64,000 nt of DNA from Anniella stebbinsi (GCA_029215795.1 JARDYH010000007.1:73853763-73917762), one strand, 5' to 3'. Shown: positions 51,863-63,209, numbered from the stretch's first letter. Translations and numbers: made by a program. Notes: generated from the letters alone by a model not told the origin.

Positions 51863-53099
51863 TACAAAAGATGCTCTTAAGGATGCCCTTGTGGTAGGAG
51901 ACGTCACGTCCAAAAGTCTAATCCACATTTTCCAATAAGTTCTAGAATAGTATATTCTGGAGCAGTTCTGACTCAGGGTTTATTTTACCTCAACTTCTCT
52001 CTCTACACAGGCTAAACCTGGTCACAGGCAGCCATGAAAAATTCTGAGAGGCCTCAACTGAATGGATCCTAAAGTTGTTGTGATAAAAAACACGCTCTGT
52101 TTACGTAGCTTCTCTACATTTTCCAAAATTTGCCTAGTGTCTGGAAGCATGCAGAGCAGTTCATATTATCCAGCAGTTAGACTCAACTCAGTTATGTTCC
52201 CCTGAAAAGAAGAGGGATGGTTATAGGTCTGCCTGAGAAGAAGTAGGATGGCCTCCCACCTTACTTTAAGCTCTCATGAGAATTAAGTCCATTCCTTGTC
52301 TCCGTTGACTCCAAGCAATTAGAAATTAAGGCTGCTCCTCTCCCCATAGACCCCATCTTGGACTCTCCTTCCTCAGTTAAGTTAAAGTGTGACAGAAATG
52401 ACAGGAGAATGGAATAAATGTTTGGAAACTGGCGTTTGTTATGGATGCTGTTGGGCCATTCCCTTTATTTGGCAGATTGGCTGGTTAATAACCCAGGACG
52501 GTCAGTTGGCTCATCAGTGGGTTAAAGAGAGGATTTCTTGATCAGTGGGGAATCTCTGTGTTGCATTGGGGAATCTCTGTGTTGCATTACCCACAAGAGC
52601 TTGGAGAAGGTGACCTCTCCTCAGTGAAGGGGAAGGGGGCTGATGTAAAATGTAAGGTGTGTGAGTGAGAATAGAGACAGGTGGTTTGAGAAACCAAGGC
52701 TGAAAGCTGTGGGTGGTCTGGAGGTGCATAACTTTGGAAGGCAGGCCTTTCCTGTCTCTGGTAGCAAGCCAGTTTGCCTTGTAAGAGGACCTGTTTGCCA
52801 CACCAGTTTGAATATGTTTATCTACCTGCCTGGCTATCTACCTGAAAATTTAGGGGCAAGGACAGTGATTGGAGAAATGGGTCAGAGGGAGAGGCCCATT
52901 TGGGGTCTTTGGTGTGCCTGGCATCATCCTTATTGGGCCATTGTGGCATCATCCTTATTGGGCCTATTCCCCCGTTGTTACATCCACCAAGTGTGGGGAG
53001 ACATCCCCTTTTCCCCTGGGGAGTGGGGTAGGGACCTCTCCCCAAAGAGGTGAAGCTGGCAAACTCCCCTCTTAACCAGGGGAACATTGTGGGGGGAAC
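51863..53099. other. Unannotated stretch, no gene seen
   Basis: A short direct repeat is present (GGGGAATCTCTGTGTTGCAT at 52548 and 52568; ATCATCCTTATTGGGCC at 52922 and 52947). No gene recognised. Confidence 0.4.
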
Positions 53100-53300
53100 T
53101 TGGTAGCAAATGAAGTTAAATACCCTATTGTCACGGGGAAATTAACACCTTATAAATCACCCCGACAGGCGCTGGTTAAGGACAATTTTCTTCCTGTCAG
53201 GTCTCCTGGTGCATGATGTATTGGACAATATTTCCCAGGCTGCGTGGAGAGGTTTCGGCCTGAGGTGTTGCCATAACAACATAATTTTGGTCAGAGGTTT
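53100..53300. promoter_or_regulatory. Non-repetitive block, possible regulatory element
   Basis: GGGAAATTAACACCTTATAA, AGGACAATTTTCTTCCTGTC and TATTGGACAATATTTCCCAG give high-complexity sequence, with ACAATA-type (SOX-like) cores repeated. Evidence is weak. Confidence 0.2.
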
Positions 53301-53973
53301 TATCTATATTGCTCCCCTTTCAATATGGATATAATAGAAATATTTGGGGTTAGGTTGAACCTTGAAGAGACAAAGCTAGGGCTGCTCCTTGACATGGAAA
53401 AGGAGAAGAATGGAAAAAAATACCCACCCTGACGTGAGGAGGGCAAGGGTCACAAGCAATCGCGGGCTTTGAGGTTAATACAGCTGTGACTGTGTGTTAC
53501 GGCTGTCTCCTTTCTATCATCTCGGCTTGCCCTTTGAACGAGCCTGCGTGTCCCTGAAGCTGTTCTCGCTTTTTCTTTCCATTTTCTTTGCCTTCTTCGT
53601 CTTCCCTACGACCCTCATGATGCATCGCTGTTGCCGTTCCCATGTTAGCGATGGAGGATCATGGGTGAGGGACAGTGACATGGATGTGAAATTTGCTCTC
53701 TGAAGGACTGGAATCTCTTGTGGTGGTCTGTGCCACATGGACGTGGAATGACCAGACATGGAGAAGGAGGAGGAGGAGGAGGAGGAGGAAGAGGATGGGG
53801 CTCCTGGACTTTTAAGAGGAGAGGCAAAATGGGAATTTTAAACTGGAGGGGCTTCTCATGGAAGGGAGAAGAAAGTTGCTCTTATCCAGATAGCTCAGTG
53901 GTACAGCACATGTTTTGGCTCATCTGTCCGTTTCACTTTCTCCCACGGTCAGGTGTCAGAAAACCTCACCTTG
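53301..53973. other. Unannotated stretch with (GGA)n
   Basis: A GGA repeat lies at about 53764-53800. The other open frames lack family resemblance. Confidence 0.4.
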
Positions 53974-54306
53974 GGTCTGTTCTCACAATCTGCTAATCTA
54001 CACTCAGCGGCTGAGTGTTGATTGCTGTTGAACCATGGTTTTTTTTGTTGAACCACAGGTTAGTACGTTGTCTGAACCCAGGACATTTTCTGCCGGGTGG
54101 CTCGTTAACCACCCTGAACAACCCAACAACAAACCATGGATTCTCAAGGTGGCTTGTTCAAGAAAATAAGTCATACTGCATAGTTAATAATCCACCCGTA
54201 GAAAATGTCCTGGGTTTGGACAACACACTAACCCACAGTTCAATAAACAACCCACGGGTCAACATCAACCAACACTCAACCACTGAGTGTGGGTTACCGT
54301 GAACCA
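53974..54306. mobile_element. MITE with GAACCATGG / CCATGGTTC arms
   Basis: Left half GATTGCTGTTGAACCATGG, then GGTTAGTACGTTGTCTGAAC, AGGACATTTTCTGCCGGGTG; right half GTAGAAAATGTCCTGGGTTT, GGACAACACACTAACCCACA, GAGTGTGGGTTACCGTGAAC. The halves are inverted copies. A second copy is at 60225-60512. Confidence 0.65.
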
Positions 54307-54775
54307 GGTCATTTATTTCTGTCCAGTTTATGAAGAACTTTGCAAATTTTGGTAAATTCTTATAGAAATTGAATTGAAAGAAATTCCTACCTATCTGCAC
54401 AACCCAATTTCAATCGGTCAACTGATTCCCAGCACAGAGAAGACCATGTTGTCCCTACCTGTCATGTAGCTGTTAAAGATGAGGAGCCTGTCAGAAAAAA
54501 AAGAAGTGACAACCCTAACTCAGCACCATTGACATGATTGAAATGCACAGGGATGCAGACCCAGAATTCTAAGAGCAAAGCACACCACGCCCTCTGGCTG
54601 GGTGGACGATTCAGACAGTTTCACTCCCTCCCACATGCAGTTCTTCGGAAGTTCCTCCTCTCCCCTCTTCTATACCACAACTCTTTAAAAGTTAGCAAAA
54701 ACAAAATAAAAACCCATTCCTCTTTGCATCTGGTCGTCTCCCTACTCTAGCATGGCCCATCTGTGCATCACCGGA
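54307..54775. other. Unannotated stretch
   Basis: Nothing recognised. Confidence 0.35.
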
Positions 54776-55360
54776 GCCTATCTACACAGTCCCTTGGAAC
54801 GTTTTAAATAGTATTTTAAAACGTTCCAAATAGGTGCGTTCTAAAACGCCTTAGGCCACATTAAGGAGTACTCATGTTATTGGAGAAAAATTCTTCAGTC
54901 TTTAAAATGGTGTGTGCGGTCACACACTCTTCTGCCCCGTCTCTTTCTGTTTCGTTTTTACAATGAGTTTAGGGCAAAGCATTGTGGGTGTTGTAGTTCA
55001 GTCGCCAGCTTCCTCCTTAGTTCCTCTTTCAATCCCTAGCTTTCAATGAGTATAGGGCTAAGGATTATGGGTGTTGTAGTTCACTCGCCCACTTCCTCCT
55101 TAGCCCCACTTTCTTCCCCACCAATCAATGCTAAGCATTTGGGTACCAGTAAATGAAGCACTGCCCCTATGAATCACAAATGGTAAGGAAGGACACATTA
55201 TTTTACTTAAAATGATTTATTAAAAGTAAAACCGTTGTATATAGCTGAAGTGAGTTTTAAAAAACCTCGTGTATACATCGTTCAAGAGAGTGCGTCATGT
55301 GGCCCAAAGAGTTTTCATAACCCTTATAAAACATTAAAAACCTAGCGTGTAGATCGGCTA
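54776..55360. repeat. Inverted-repeat element with internal tandem duplication
   Basis: It opens CCTATCTACACAGTCCCTTG and closes CGTGTAGATCGGC, giving loose inverted ends. A perfect hairpin (TTGGAACGTTTTAAA, 54794-54808; TTTAAAACGTTCCAA, 54815-54829) lies at the left. Inside, GTGGGTGTTGTAGTTCAGTC (54984) is repeated as ATGGGTGTTGTAGTTCACTC (55067). Confidence 0.5.
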
Positions 55361-55591
55361 CTAGACATGTGCTTTTTTAAAGTCTTTGCTTGTGCTGGAT
55401 TGATTGCCTCTGCAAGATCAGGACAATAGGGATGCACTTCAAGTGGAGTCATTCACACAGGGAGCAGCCAGGTGCACCTTAGTCATCAGAGGCAAGCTCT
55501 GGAGCTTGCAAAATCCTCAGTGTCCATATAGCCAGGTTGCGGGGTTGGTAGGGATAAAGTTGCCAGATTGCCCCTCAGAGACTCTTCCCTC
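55361..55591. other. Unannotated stretch
   Basis: Nothing recognised. Confidence 0.35.
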
Positions 55592-55758
55592 TTTTGTATC
55601 TGGTCAAGAGGGCAGGGCTCCTGCAGCTTTCACTGTTGTGATGAAGAGGGAATTTCACCTGGTGCTGCATGCATACAAATGACACCTGCTGAAATTCCCT
55701 TTTCAACACAACTGTTAAAGACACAGGCGCCCTGCCCTCCTTTTCATATGGTCACCCC
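55592..55758. mobile_element. hAT-like MITE, short form, reverse orientation
   Basis: CCTCTTTTGTATCTGGTCAAG near the left, CCTTTTCATATGGTCACCCCA at the right, with the shared internal GATGAAGAGGGAATTTCACC. It is inverted with respect to the copy at 51693. Confidence 0.7.
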
Positions 55759-55860
55759 AAGTAAGTGTGGGATAACAATGAAATATTTTTTTTTCTTGTT
55801 GATGGGAGAACTAGGATCAAAGAAGCATTTGATAGATGGTTGCATGCACTATAAGGGAAT

Positions 55861-56414
55861 GGCTCAATTCGGACAACACAATAAACAACTGGTGTGGGGG
55901 AAACAATCGTCAGTTGTTTTGACTATTGTGTCATCCGAATGCTGCCATAGTCAACTCAGCGCTGATCCTCATCCACACCACAGTTGGTTATTTATTACCA
56001 TGTTGTGTGGGGAGTACCCCCTAGGGTTAGTGTGAGGGTTAGGGTTAGTTAGGCTGACCATACGAAAAGGAGGACAAGGCTCCTGTAACTTTAACAGTTG
56101 TAGAGAAAAGAAAATTTCAGCCTGTGTCATTGGTATGCAATTAGTTCCGGGTGAAATTCCCTCTTCATCACAACAGTTAAAGTTGCAGGGGCCCTGCCTA
56201 CTTTTGTATATGGTCACTCTAGTATAGTGCCTGCACCTTTAACTGTTATGATGAAGAGGGAATTTCACCAGGAACTAATTGCATAGAAACAACACTGGCT
56301 GAAATTCCCTTTTCTCTACAACTGTTAAAGTTACATGAGCCTTGTCCTCCTTTTCATATGGTCAGCTTAGGTTAGTGAACCCACCATTTACTATTGTGTC
56401 GTCTGAATTGAGCC
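55861..56414. mobile_element. MITE with AAT flanks, interrupted by a hAT-like MITE
   Basis: The ends are GGCTCAATTCGGACAACACA and GTGTCGTCTGAATTGAGCC, with AAT directly before (55858-55860) and after (56415-56417). The centre CCCCCTAGGGTTAGTGTGAGG carries telomere-like GGGTTAG units (56022-56049). The 320-bp fold-back element sits immediately after them (56050-56369), so this is a nested insertion. Confidence 0.82.
56050..56369. mobile_element. Fold-back hAT-like MITE, 320 bp, nested in another MITE
   Basis: Begins TAGGCTGACCATACGAAAAGG and ends CATATGGTCAGCTTA. Outside are GGGTTAGT (56042-56049) and GGTTAGTG (56370-56377), sharing GGTTAGT. The target duplication is therefore probable but blurred by the repetitive TTAGGG target. 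Confidence 0.78.
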
Positions 56415-56417
56415 AAT

Positions 56418-56900
56418 GTCTGCAAAGTGGAATGGAGGAAACATCTCTTTTCAAGGAGCCACTGTTTGGTTTCCTCCCACTTGGTGCTGCTGTGTCTGAC
56501 TGTGTGTGACAGGAGCTTGTATATCTATAAAGACTGTGTTTATTAACTTCAGATAATTTTCTGCTAATATTAGCTTGCAGGCACCATAATAACTTCTTCA
56601 TCACCACATCATAAACCTCCGACCTTCTCCTCCAGCATCTTCTCAGCAATCAAAAAGCAAAACAAAATCCCACCCATAAATATTTAGCATTGGGGACTGA
56701 CTGACCAGCTATTACCAACAGCCGCCAGAGAAGCAGCACAGTGGCCATATTTTTCTAGGGTCGTTAGAGCTGGTTCTCTTCTAGCGGTATGCTTCTTGTA
56801 ATAAGTTTGCTTCGGTTCTGTCCTCAGACTGTAATTACTTCTTGCTATATTACTTACCTGAAAGATGGAGGGTCTGATGGTAAGAGGATGGAGTAGGCAA
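56418..56900. other. Unannotated stretch
   Basis: No gene or repeat recognised. Confidence 0.35.
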
Positions 56901-56904
56901 CCTT

Positions 56905-57300
56905 TAGTGCCTCCAGATGTAGTTGGACTACAATTCCCATTGTCCATGAGCATTGGCTATGCTGGCTGGGGATGCTGGGAGTTGAAACTATCTGGAGGTC
57001 ACCAGGTTGCTTGCTCCTGTTATATGGCATTAGCGCTCAAATTTCTTTTGCATCCAGAGAGCAATTTGTACATTTATGGCCTGAGCAGCCCCTGCGCCTT
57101 GTAAAGAATTCTGCGAAATATTCTGGTGAGCAGAAGATAAATCAGGATCCACAGATAGCTCTCTGATTTGCATTAGATCAGGTATTGGCAGAAGGTAGAT
57201 TGAGATCTTGTGGCAGGTCTCTAGATCAGAGAAGGGGAACGTGTGGCCTTCTGGATGCTGTTGGACTCCAACTCCCATCAGCTTGCCCATCCCAGGTCTG
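56905..57300. repeat. Two copies of the short palindromic repeat
   Basis: GTTGGACTACAATTCCCATT (56921) with the opposing GATGCTGGGAGTTG (about 56969), and GCTGTTGGACTCCAACTCCC (57258), belong to the hairpin family at 17815-17915. Confidence 0.65.
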
Positions 57301-58370
57301 ACCACAGCACTATGCTGGATTTCAAGGTTGGAGTCAATGCTTCCCTTTCATTTTAGGGTGAGTAAGGGTCCTTTTGGGGTTGAGTAAGGGTCAAGGTGTG
57401 ATTAAAAGCTGGAGAGGTGATATAGGGCTCCATCACACCTATTTTTTTTCCTGGTTTGCCTCTGTGTTTTTACCTCTGTTTCATAAGTGTGTCAAGCGGT
57501 CCATTTCATGTGAGTTTTCACTTGTTTGCTTTTCCACTCCACTCCACTCCACCCCGCCCCTTCTCCTTTCTCCTCCAGTTCATTGGTTGTGGTACTGTGA
57601 TGGACGTGGGCTCTTCTCCCCACCTCGCACTGGCTTTGTTGTCTAGTAATTTACTGATTTAAGGTTTCATCTGGGCTCCGTTTCTGCGGGCAATGGGGGG
57701 GGGGGGTGGAGCAGTAAAAAGTCTCTTCAACCAACTAAGCACAAGTCCATACGACAAAGGCTGGAGGAGGAGAACTGCTCCACTCTTCCCTTTCATCAGC
57801 AACGCTCCATTAGCACACGCCTCCAACAAAGGAAAAAGCAAGAGGGGAAAATAATCCAGACTTTCCCCGCACCAAAATAAAATGCAATGGGGTGGGGGAA
57901 AGAGGAGAGATGAGTGCAGGGCAGGGACAACGTCACGTGAGTACTGCGCTGCAAAACTACATACCAGGCATGGCGAGTGTGCGATAAATCGCTGGTGTGT
58001 GATGGAGCTCCTAATTAAAATCCTAAAAATAGTGCCTGTTGGCCAGTGGAGGCTAGTGGCTCCGGTGGGAGTAGGGCATTGAATCCACTCCTGGTTTCAG
58101 TCAGAACCAACCAAATCAAGAGATTTCTTCCAAGCCCTTAGAAATATGGCAACAGAACAACTGGTTTGGGTGTACTGGTGATACGAAGTATAACTGGAAC
58201 AAAATCTAATGAGTTTTTTTAAATCTATATAGTTAAAACATACATAAAAACAATAAGTAAGAACACACTGTTATTGCGCTTTAAAAATATATACATCAAA
58301 TCGATGTGAGAGAATACAATGTTTTTGTGTTATAAAAACCTAACCGCACCAAAAAATAACCAATACCAAA
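57301..58370. other. Unannotated stretch, no gene seen
   Basis: A G9 run lies near 57697. Nothing recognised. Confidence 0.35.
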
Positions 58371-58520
58371 TAAACCAAATGTGTTTCGACATACAGTCTT
58401 CCTCAGTGGTTTAGTGCTTAAGTATATGGTCTAGCATAGAAGAGGTATGAACCAGTCAGAACTTTAAAGGAGCAATGCAAGGTGCTTTAGAGTTCTGACT
58501 GGTTCGGACTGGAGCCCAGA
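58371..58520. repeat. Older repeat (uninterrupted homologue of the transposon target) and a hairpin
   Basis: CCAAATGTGTTTCGACATAC and CAGTCTTCCTCAGTGG (58375-58409) match the sequence split by the transposon at 1394-4570. GAACCAGTCAGAACT (58449-58463) and AGTTCTGACTGGTTC (58491-58505) are perfect 15-bp inverted repeats downstream. Confidence 0.65.
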
Positions 58521-58904
58521 GCGGATTTACCTCCCCATGGACGTTGGAGCCATCAGCCTCCACTGCTTTTCACCATGCATAAAGAGGCTTAGGGCGGGCT
58601 GAATTTAGGCTTAGGGGTGATTTGCAGAACCGGCCCTCTGAGGGTCCCAGTCCTGCTCTCTGAGGTTTCCCAGAAGTCCACGCCCCTTTTCCCCAGCTCC
58701 ACCCCTTCCCACAATCACCAGTCATTGGGTGTTTGTCCAGCTTTTGAGCACTCCCCCCACCGCCACCATTCTATAAGGCTGCAATGCCTCTTATAAGGCT
58801 TAAATGCTGTCAGTAAGCGCATTCAGCTCAAATAGACTGGTAGTTTGGGTATTTTGGCTCCACCCCTTTTGCATTTGGCCACACCCTCTGCTGGAATCAA
58901 AACA
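58521..58904. other. Unannotated stretch
   Basis: Nothing recognised. Confidence 0.35.
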
Positions 58905-59110
58905 TAAGAACATAAGAAGAGCCCTGCTGGGTCAGACCAAGGTATAATCTACTCCAGCACTCTGTTCACACAGTGGCCAACCAGGTGTTGACTAGGAACT
59001 GACAAGCAGGACATGGTACAACAGCACCCTCCCACCCATATTCCCCAGCAACTGGTGTATATAGGCTTACTGCTTCTGATACCAGATGAATCTGGCCCCT
59101 GAGAGCTTCT
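58905..59110 (+). repeat. CR1-type LINE fragment
   Basis: ACATAAGAACATAAGAAGAG, CCCTGCTGGGTCAGACCAAG, TATTCCCCAGCAACTGGTGT: the same block as 36208-36400. Confidence 0.8.
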
Positions 59111-59489
59111 CTGAAATGGCATTTGGCCCTTGGCTTGAAGGACGTTCTGCAAGTCTGACTTAGAGCAACCAGATGCAATGCAAAGCAGGAACTCATATAA
59201 CTTTGGGAGTATGGAACACCGGCACCTGGCTAATTTTTTTCTTTGATGCAGCCCTGCAAGGTACAGGAGCCCTGCCTGCCTTTACATCTAGCTGTCCTAT
59301 GCCGGAGGCAGCTGGGTTTCCAACTCAGCACCACGTGAAAAGTAAAGCAGCCAATTTTTATGAATTTATTTTTCATGAAAAAATAATAATAAAATGAATT
59401 GGAATCCTTCAAAGCAACCATTAGAGACACAGATGGAGAGGGGTCAGAGAGGAGGGGGAGGCAGGAATCTACCAAGGTGATCGATTTGG
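59111..59489. other. Unannotated stretch
   Basis: Nothing recognised. Confidence 0.3.
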
Positions 59490-59690
59490 GTGGGGGTATA
59501 TCAATTGTGGAACCTGTTTGCTAAACGTCCGTTAATTAGAATTGAAGACGTCGATGGGAATTACGGCCTTGAATAAATACCCCAACCAAACATATGGCTT
59601 TGTTAGACTTAATAGGACAATTACTGCAAGTTCGATACAAATTAATAATTTATCCTTGAAATTATTTTTCTCCAAGGTTTAAGTAATGTT
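59490..59690. promoter_or_regulatory. Non-repetitive AT-rich block, possible regulatory element
   Basis: CGTCCGTTAATTAGAATTGA, GAAGACGTCGATGGGAATTA, GGACAATTACTGCAAGTTCG and AATTAATAATTTATCC: TTAATTA, CAATTA and a GACGTC core in complex sequence free of the local repeat families. It looks like a conserved non-coding element but cannot be verified here. Confidence 0.27.
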
Positions 59691-59993
59691 GCAATCAGAT
59701 CTATGCATTGATATTGATGGGCTGAAGGAGGTTTGGCTCTCGACCGGAGGAAAGGAGAGACAAACGGGCACTGAATTAGTTATGGTGTACTGGGGAGATC
59801 AGAGCCGGTGCAAGGAACAAAGTGTTAGGCTAAAGAAAACCCTAGGACACCAGAGACAGCTTTGCAGGCTTAGCTCTGGACTCACTGTGCAAGCAACTGT
59901 CTCCCAGTATTGGATCCTGCAACTTTTTATTTCATTGACGACTTTCTATGCTTTCTATGATTCCAGAGCTTTTTGCAAAATGAAAAAGACAAT

Positions 59994-60221
59994 GGCTGAA
60001 TTCGGACAACACGATAGTCAATGGTGGGGTAATAATCAACTTTACAGTTGTTCATCTAGGGGGTACTCCCCACACAACATGGTAATAAATAATCAACTGT
60101 GGTGTGGATTAGGATCAGCGCTGAGTTGACTATGGCAGCATTCGGACGACACGATAGTCAATACAACTGACGATTGTTCTCCCCCCCCCCCAGTTGCTTA
60201 TTGTGTCATCCGAATTCAGCC
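59994..60221. mobile_element. MITE of the GGCTGAATTCGG family with AAT flanks
   Basis: It begins GGCTGAATTCGGACAACACG, ends GTCATCCGAATTCAGCC, and has AAT on both sides (59991-59993, 60222-60224). It is the same size class as 26676-26901 and very similar internally (TCATCTAGGGGGTACTCCCC). Confidence 0.82.
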
Positions 60222-60224
60222 AAT

Positions 60225-60512
60225 GTCTTTGTTCACACAACACGCTAACTCACATTGAGTGTGGGTTGTTGTTGAACCATGGGTTAGCTTGTGGTCTGAA
60301 CCTAGGACTTCTCTCACAGTGTGGCTTGTTAACCAGCCTGAAAAACCCAACAGCAAACCATGAGTTCTCAAGGTGGCTTGTTTGAGAAAAATAAGCCACA
60401 CTGTATGGTTAACAAGCCATCTTGTGGAAAATGTCCTGGGTTCAGATGACACTCTAACCCATGGTTCAACAAACAACCCAGTGTGGGTTAGCATGTTGTG
60501 TGAATAGAGACA
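60225..60512. mobile_element. MITE with GAACCATGG / CCATGGTTC arms (second copy)
   Basis: TGTCTTTGTTCACACAACACG on the left and TGTTGTGTGAATAGAGACA on the right are inverted. Inside, TTGAACCATGGGTTAGCTTG mirrors CTAACCCATGGTTCAAC. It directly abuts the preceding MITE. Confidence 0.7.
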
Positions 60513-60559
60513 TTGTCTTTTTCATTTTTCACAAGATATCTAGAGGGCACCGAATAGGA

Positions 60560-60885
60560 GAATGGTTGCTGTGAAACAGCATTGAAATAGTAATGAAAGC
60601 AGCAGGAAGATCAAGCTGCTTTAAAGGGGGGTTAGACATATTCATGGAGAATGAGGATACCAATGGCTACCAGTCCTGATGGCCACTTGCTACCTCCAGT
60701 ACAAGATGCAGAATGCCTATGTACACCAGTTGCTGGGGAACATGGATAGGAGGGTTCTGTTGCACTCATGCCCTACTTGTGGATTTCTCACGGGCAGACG
60801 GTAGATCATTGTGTGAACAGAGTGCTGGAACAATTGGATCCTTGGTCTGATTTAGCAGGGCTCTTATGTTCTTAAGCTCTAATAT
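60560..60885 (-). repeat. CR1-type LINE fragment, minus strand
   Basis: GGCTACCAGTCCTGATGGCC, ACACCAGTTGCTGGGGAACA and CTTGGTCTGATTTAGCAGGG form the reverse complement of the block at 36230-36450. Confidence 0.75.
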
Positions 60886-60949
60886 ATTTTTCAGGAGGCA
60901 TGGGAAGATGAAAAAAGTAGCCTACCTCACAAGCTAATTAGGAACAAGT

Positions 60950-61170
60950 AGTGAGTAGTTAAACTTTGGAATTCACTTCCACAAGATGTAGTGATGGCCA
61001 CCAATTTGGATTGCTTTAAAAGGGGACTGGACAATTTCATGGAGGAAGAGGAGACTATCAATGGCTACGAGTCCTGATGGCTACATGCTAGTTCTAGTAT
61101 CAGAGGCAGTATTCCTATATACACCAGTTGCTGGGGAACATGGGTGGGGCATGCTATCACGTCACCAGTG
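60950..61170 (-). repeat. CR1-type LINE fragment, minus strand (second)
   Basis: TTGGAATTCACTTCCACAAG, ATGTAGTGATGGCCACCAAT and ACACCAGTTGCTGGGGAACA are the reverse complement of 36350-36520. Confidence 0.75.
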
Positions 61171-62620
61171 TTGAAATAAGATTCCAGAAACTTTCCAAGT
61201 TCTCCCAATTTTGAAATAAAACAAAACAAAATAAAAACAACACTCATAATTTGAAATGTAAATACTTCAGGGGTAAAGGAAACTTACTTTTGCTTCCTAT
61301 GGTCCATTCCTTCCACACAATTGGCTGAGCTGCTGTGATGCCACAGAATTTTGTTATGAACATTCTGAAGTCTTATGGGAGAATGTTGACAAACAGTGCA
61401 AAATTCGTGAGGGAAGCAAAAACCTGGCTGGGAAACAATTCACTCGGGTTTTGTATGGGATGGGGTGGGTCAGTGCCTTGTGCTTGACCTCAGTTGGCAA
61501 AATGTCTTTGGCTACGCACCTCAGGGACCTTGAACCGCAGGACATGCCCTTCATATCTGGATGCCCAAACGATAGGCCTCACCCTGAATCTCTTAAGGAC
61601 AGAGGGGACTCTGGTTGGCTGCCTGTGTACTATACACAGGAGATCAGATTTGTGGTGGTCGGAGATTAGTAGTGGTGGGGAGAGAGAGGTCATGAGGTGT
61701 TGCATGTGCCTATAATAGCCAGGATAATGATGTGCCATATTTCACCTCGGAAGTCTCCATTTGGAGTGGGAGCGGTTCTCCTGCTGGCGAGGCGGCTTGA
61801 AGGATTCCTCCTGCTGCCTGTGGGTTGGCCAGTGGGAGGGAAGCATGGAAATCAATGTGAATATCAGCGCTTGTGGTTTGAGAGACAGAGAAATAGACCG
61901 CAGCCACGATGTATCATCCTTGACAGGTGCAGTTGTGTAGGGTTTATTCCCCCCCAACCGCTAGCAGGAAGTGAGTCAAAGGACAGGGCTCCATTGTACT
62001 TTGATTCTGACATGGGCCTGGACCAACCCACTAAAGTGGCTCTTCACTCTGTCCTGTTGAGAACAACTATTCTGCATTCTTTTTAGACGACCATCTTACC
62101 TCACAGGAATCATGAACGAGGACACTCAAAAGTCTTCTGAGTGACACTTTAACTGCTGCACCCACCCTTTGTATCCACAATCTAAGAAAGCTAGGCTCGG
62201 AGCAAATTATTTGCAAATAAACAAAATTCCAGAAAATTTCCAATTTCTCTCAATTTTGAATGTGAAATTTCAAATTCTAACTTCACATTTGTACTCACTG
62301 GAAACAAAACAAAATGAAACAAGAACAATATTTATATTTTGAAACGTAAATGCTTTGGGAGTAAAGAACACTTTCTTTTGCTTTCTTTGGGCCATTCCTT
62401 CTCCTTCCACATTATTGGCTGAGCTGCTGTGATGCCACAGAATTTGCTATGAACATTCTGAAGTCTTATGGGAAAACGATAAGCAATAGAATGTTGACAA
62501 ACAGTCAGATTTCGTGAGGGAGGTAAAAACTTGGCTGGGAAACAATTCAGTCAGGGTCTTGGGATGGTTTGTGTGGGCTGAAATAAGACTAAAGAGGTGG
62601 TGGGAATGAGCTAAATTTCA
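61171..62620. other. Unannotated stretch with a dispersed duplication
   Basis: Segments 61180-61460 and 62220-62560 are clearly related in the same orientation (GGCTGAGCTGCTGTGATGCC at 61323 and 62418; AACATTCTGAAGTCTTATGG at 61358 and 62453; AACCTGGCTGGGAAACAATTC at 61421 with a close match at 62530). No gene found. Confidence 0.6.
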
Positions 62621-62624
62621 TATA

Positions 62625-62900
62625 TTGATTTGAACTAGCGAGTCAAATCTCCGGCTCCAGGTTCCTTGTTAAGATTCTAATGCAATTTGCATTGGCAACT
62701 GACACATACTGAGATAATAACACTGTGCCAATTAAGCAGAAGGAGCGTGCAAGTGTGTGCTAACACTAGCACAATAGTGTGAATCCTGAATTCAAAGTCT
62801 CACTGTCTATTTCATGTGCTTCGTTACCCTCATGTACTTTTAAAGATACTTCTTGGGAAATCATATAGAATATGCACATGAGTCTAATTTGTGAGTCGCC
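62625..62900. promoter_or_regulatory. Non-repetitive block, possible regulatory element
   Basis: AAGATTCTAATGCAATTTGC, ATTGGCAACTGACACATACT and GTGCCAATTAAGCAGAAGGA: TAATGCAATTTGCATT is a near-palindromic octamer-like motif (ATTTGCAT). Evidence is weak. Confidence 0.25.
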
Positions 62901-63209
62901 AGGGCATGCCTACTAACAGTGTCAAATAATTTTGGTTGATTAATCATCTGCTGTATAACAGATCAACAGAGCAATCCTATACTCTAAGGAAGGGAAACAC
63001 AGCCCTGTTACGCTAGCAGAATGGCTGCTGGATCTATGTGTGATCAATCCAGGAAGGGAGGAGAAAAACATACAACCAGAAAATGTAAAACAAAACAAAA
63101 AAAGTGAATAAATGGGATGCAGTGAAAGGGAAAGACACAGATGGGTTGCCAAGTAGTTACCCAAGCAAACTTGAGGTGTGCTTTGTCCTGGCACCTTTGT
63201 TTGTTGGAG
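62901..63209. other. Unannotated stretch
   Basis: Nothing recognised. Confidence 0.3.

Noticed and set aside
53494..53703. Short hydrophobic ORF as a membrane protein
   Set aside because: No splice signals, start context or family match. Hydrophobicity comes from a pyrimidine-rich stretch.
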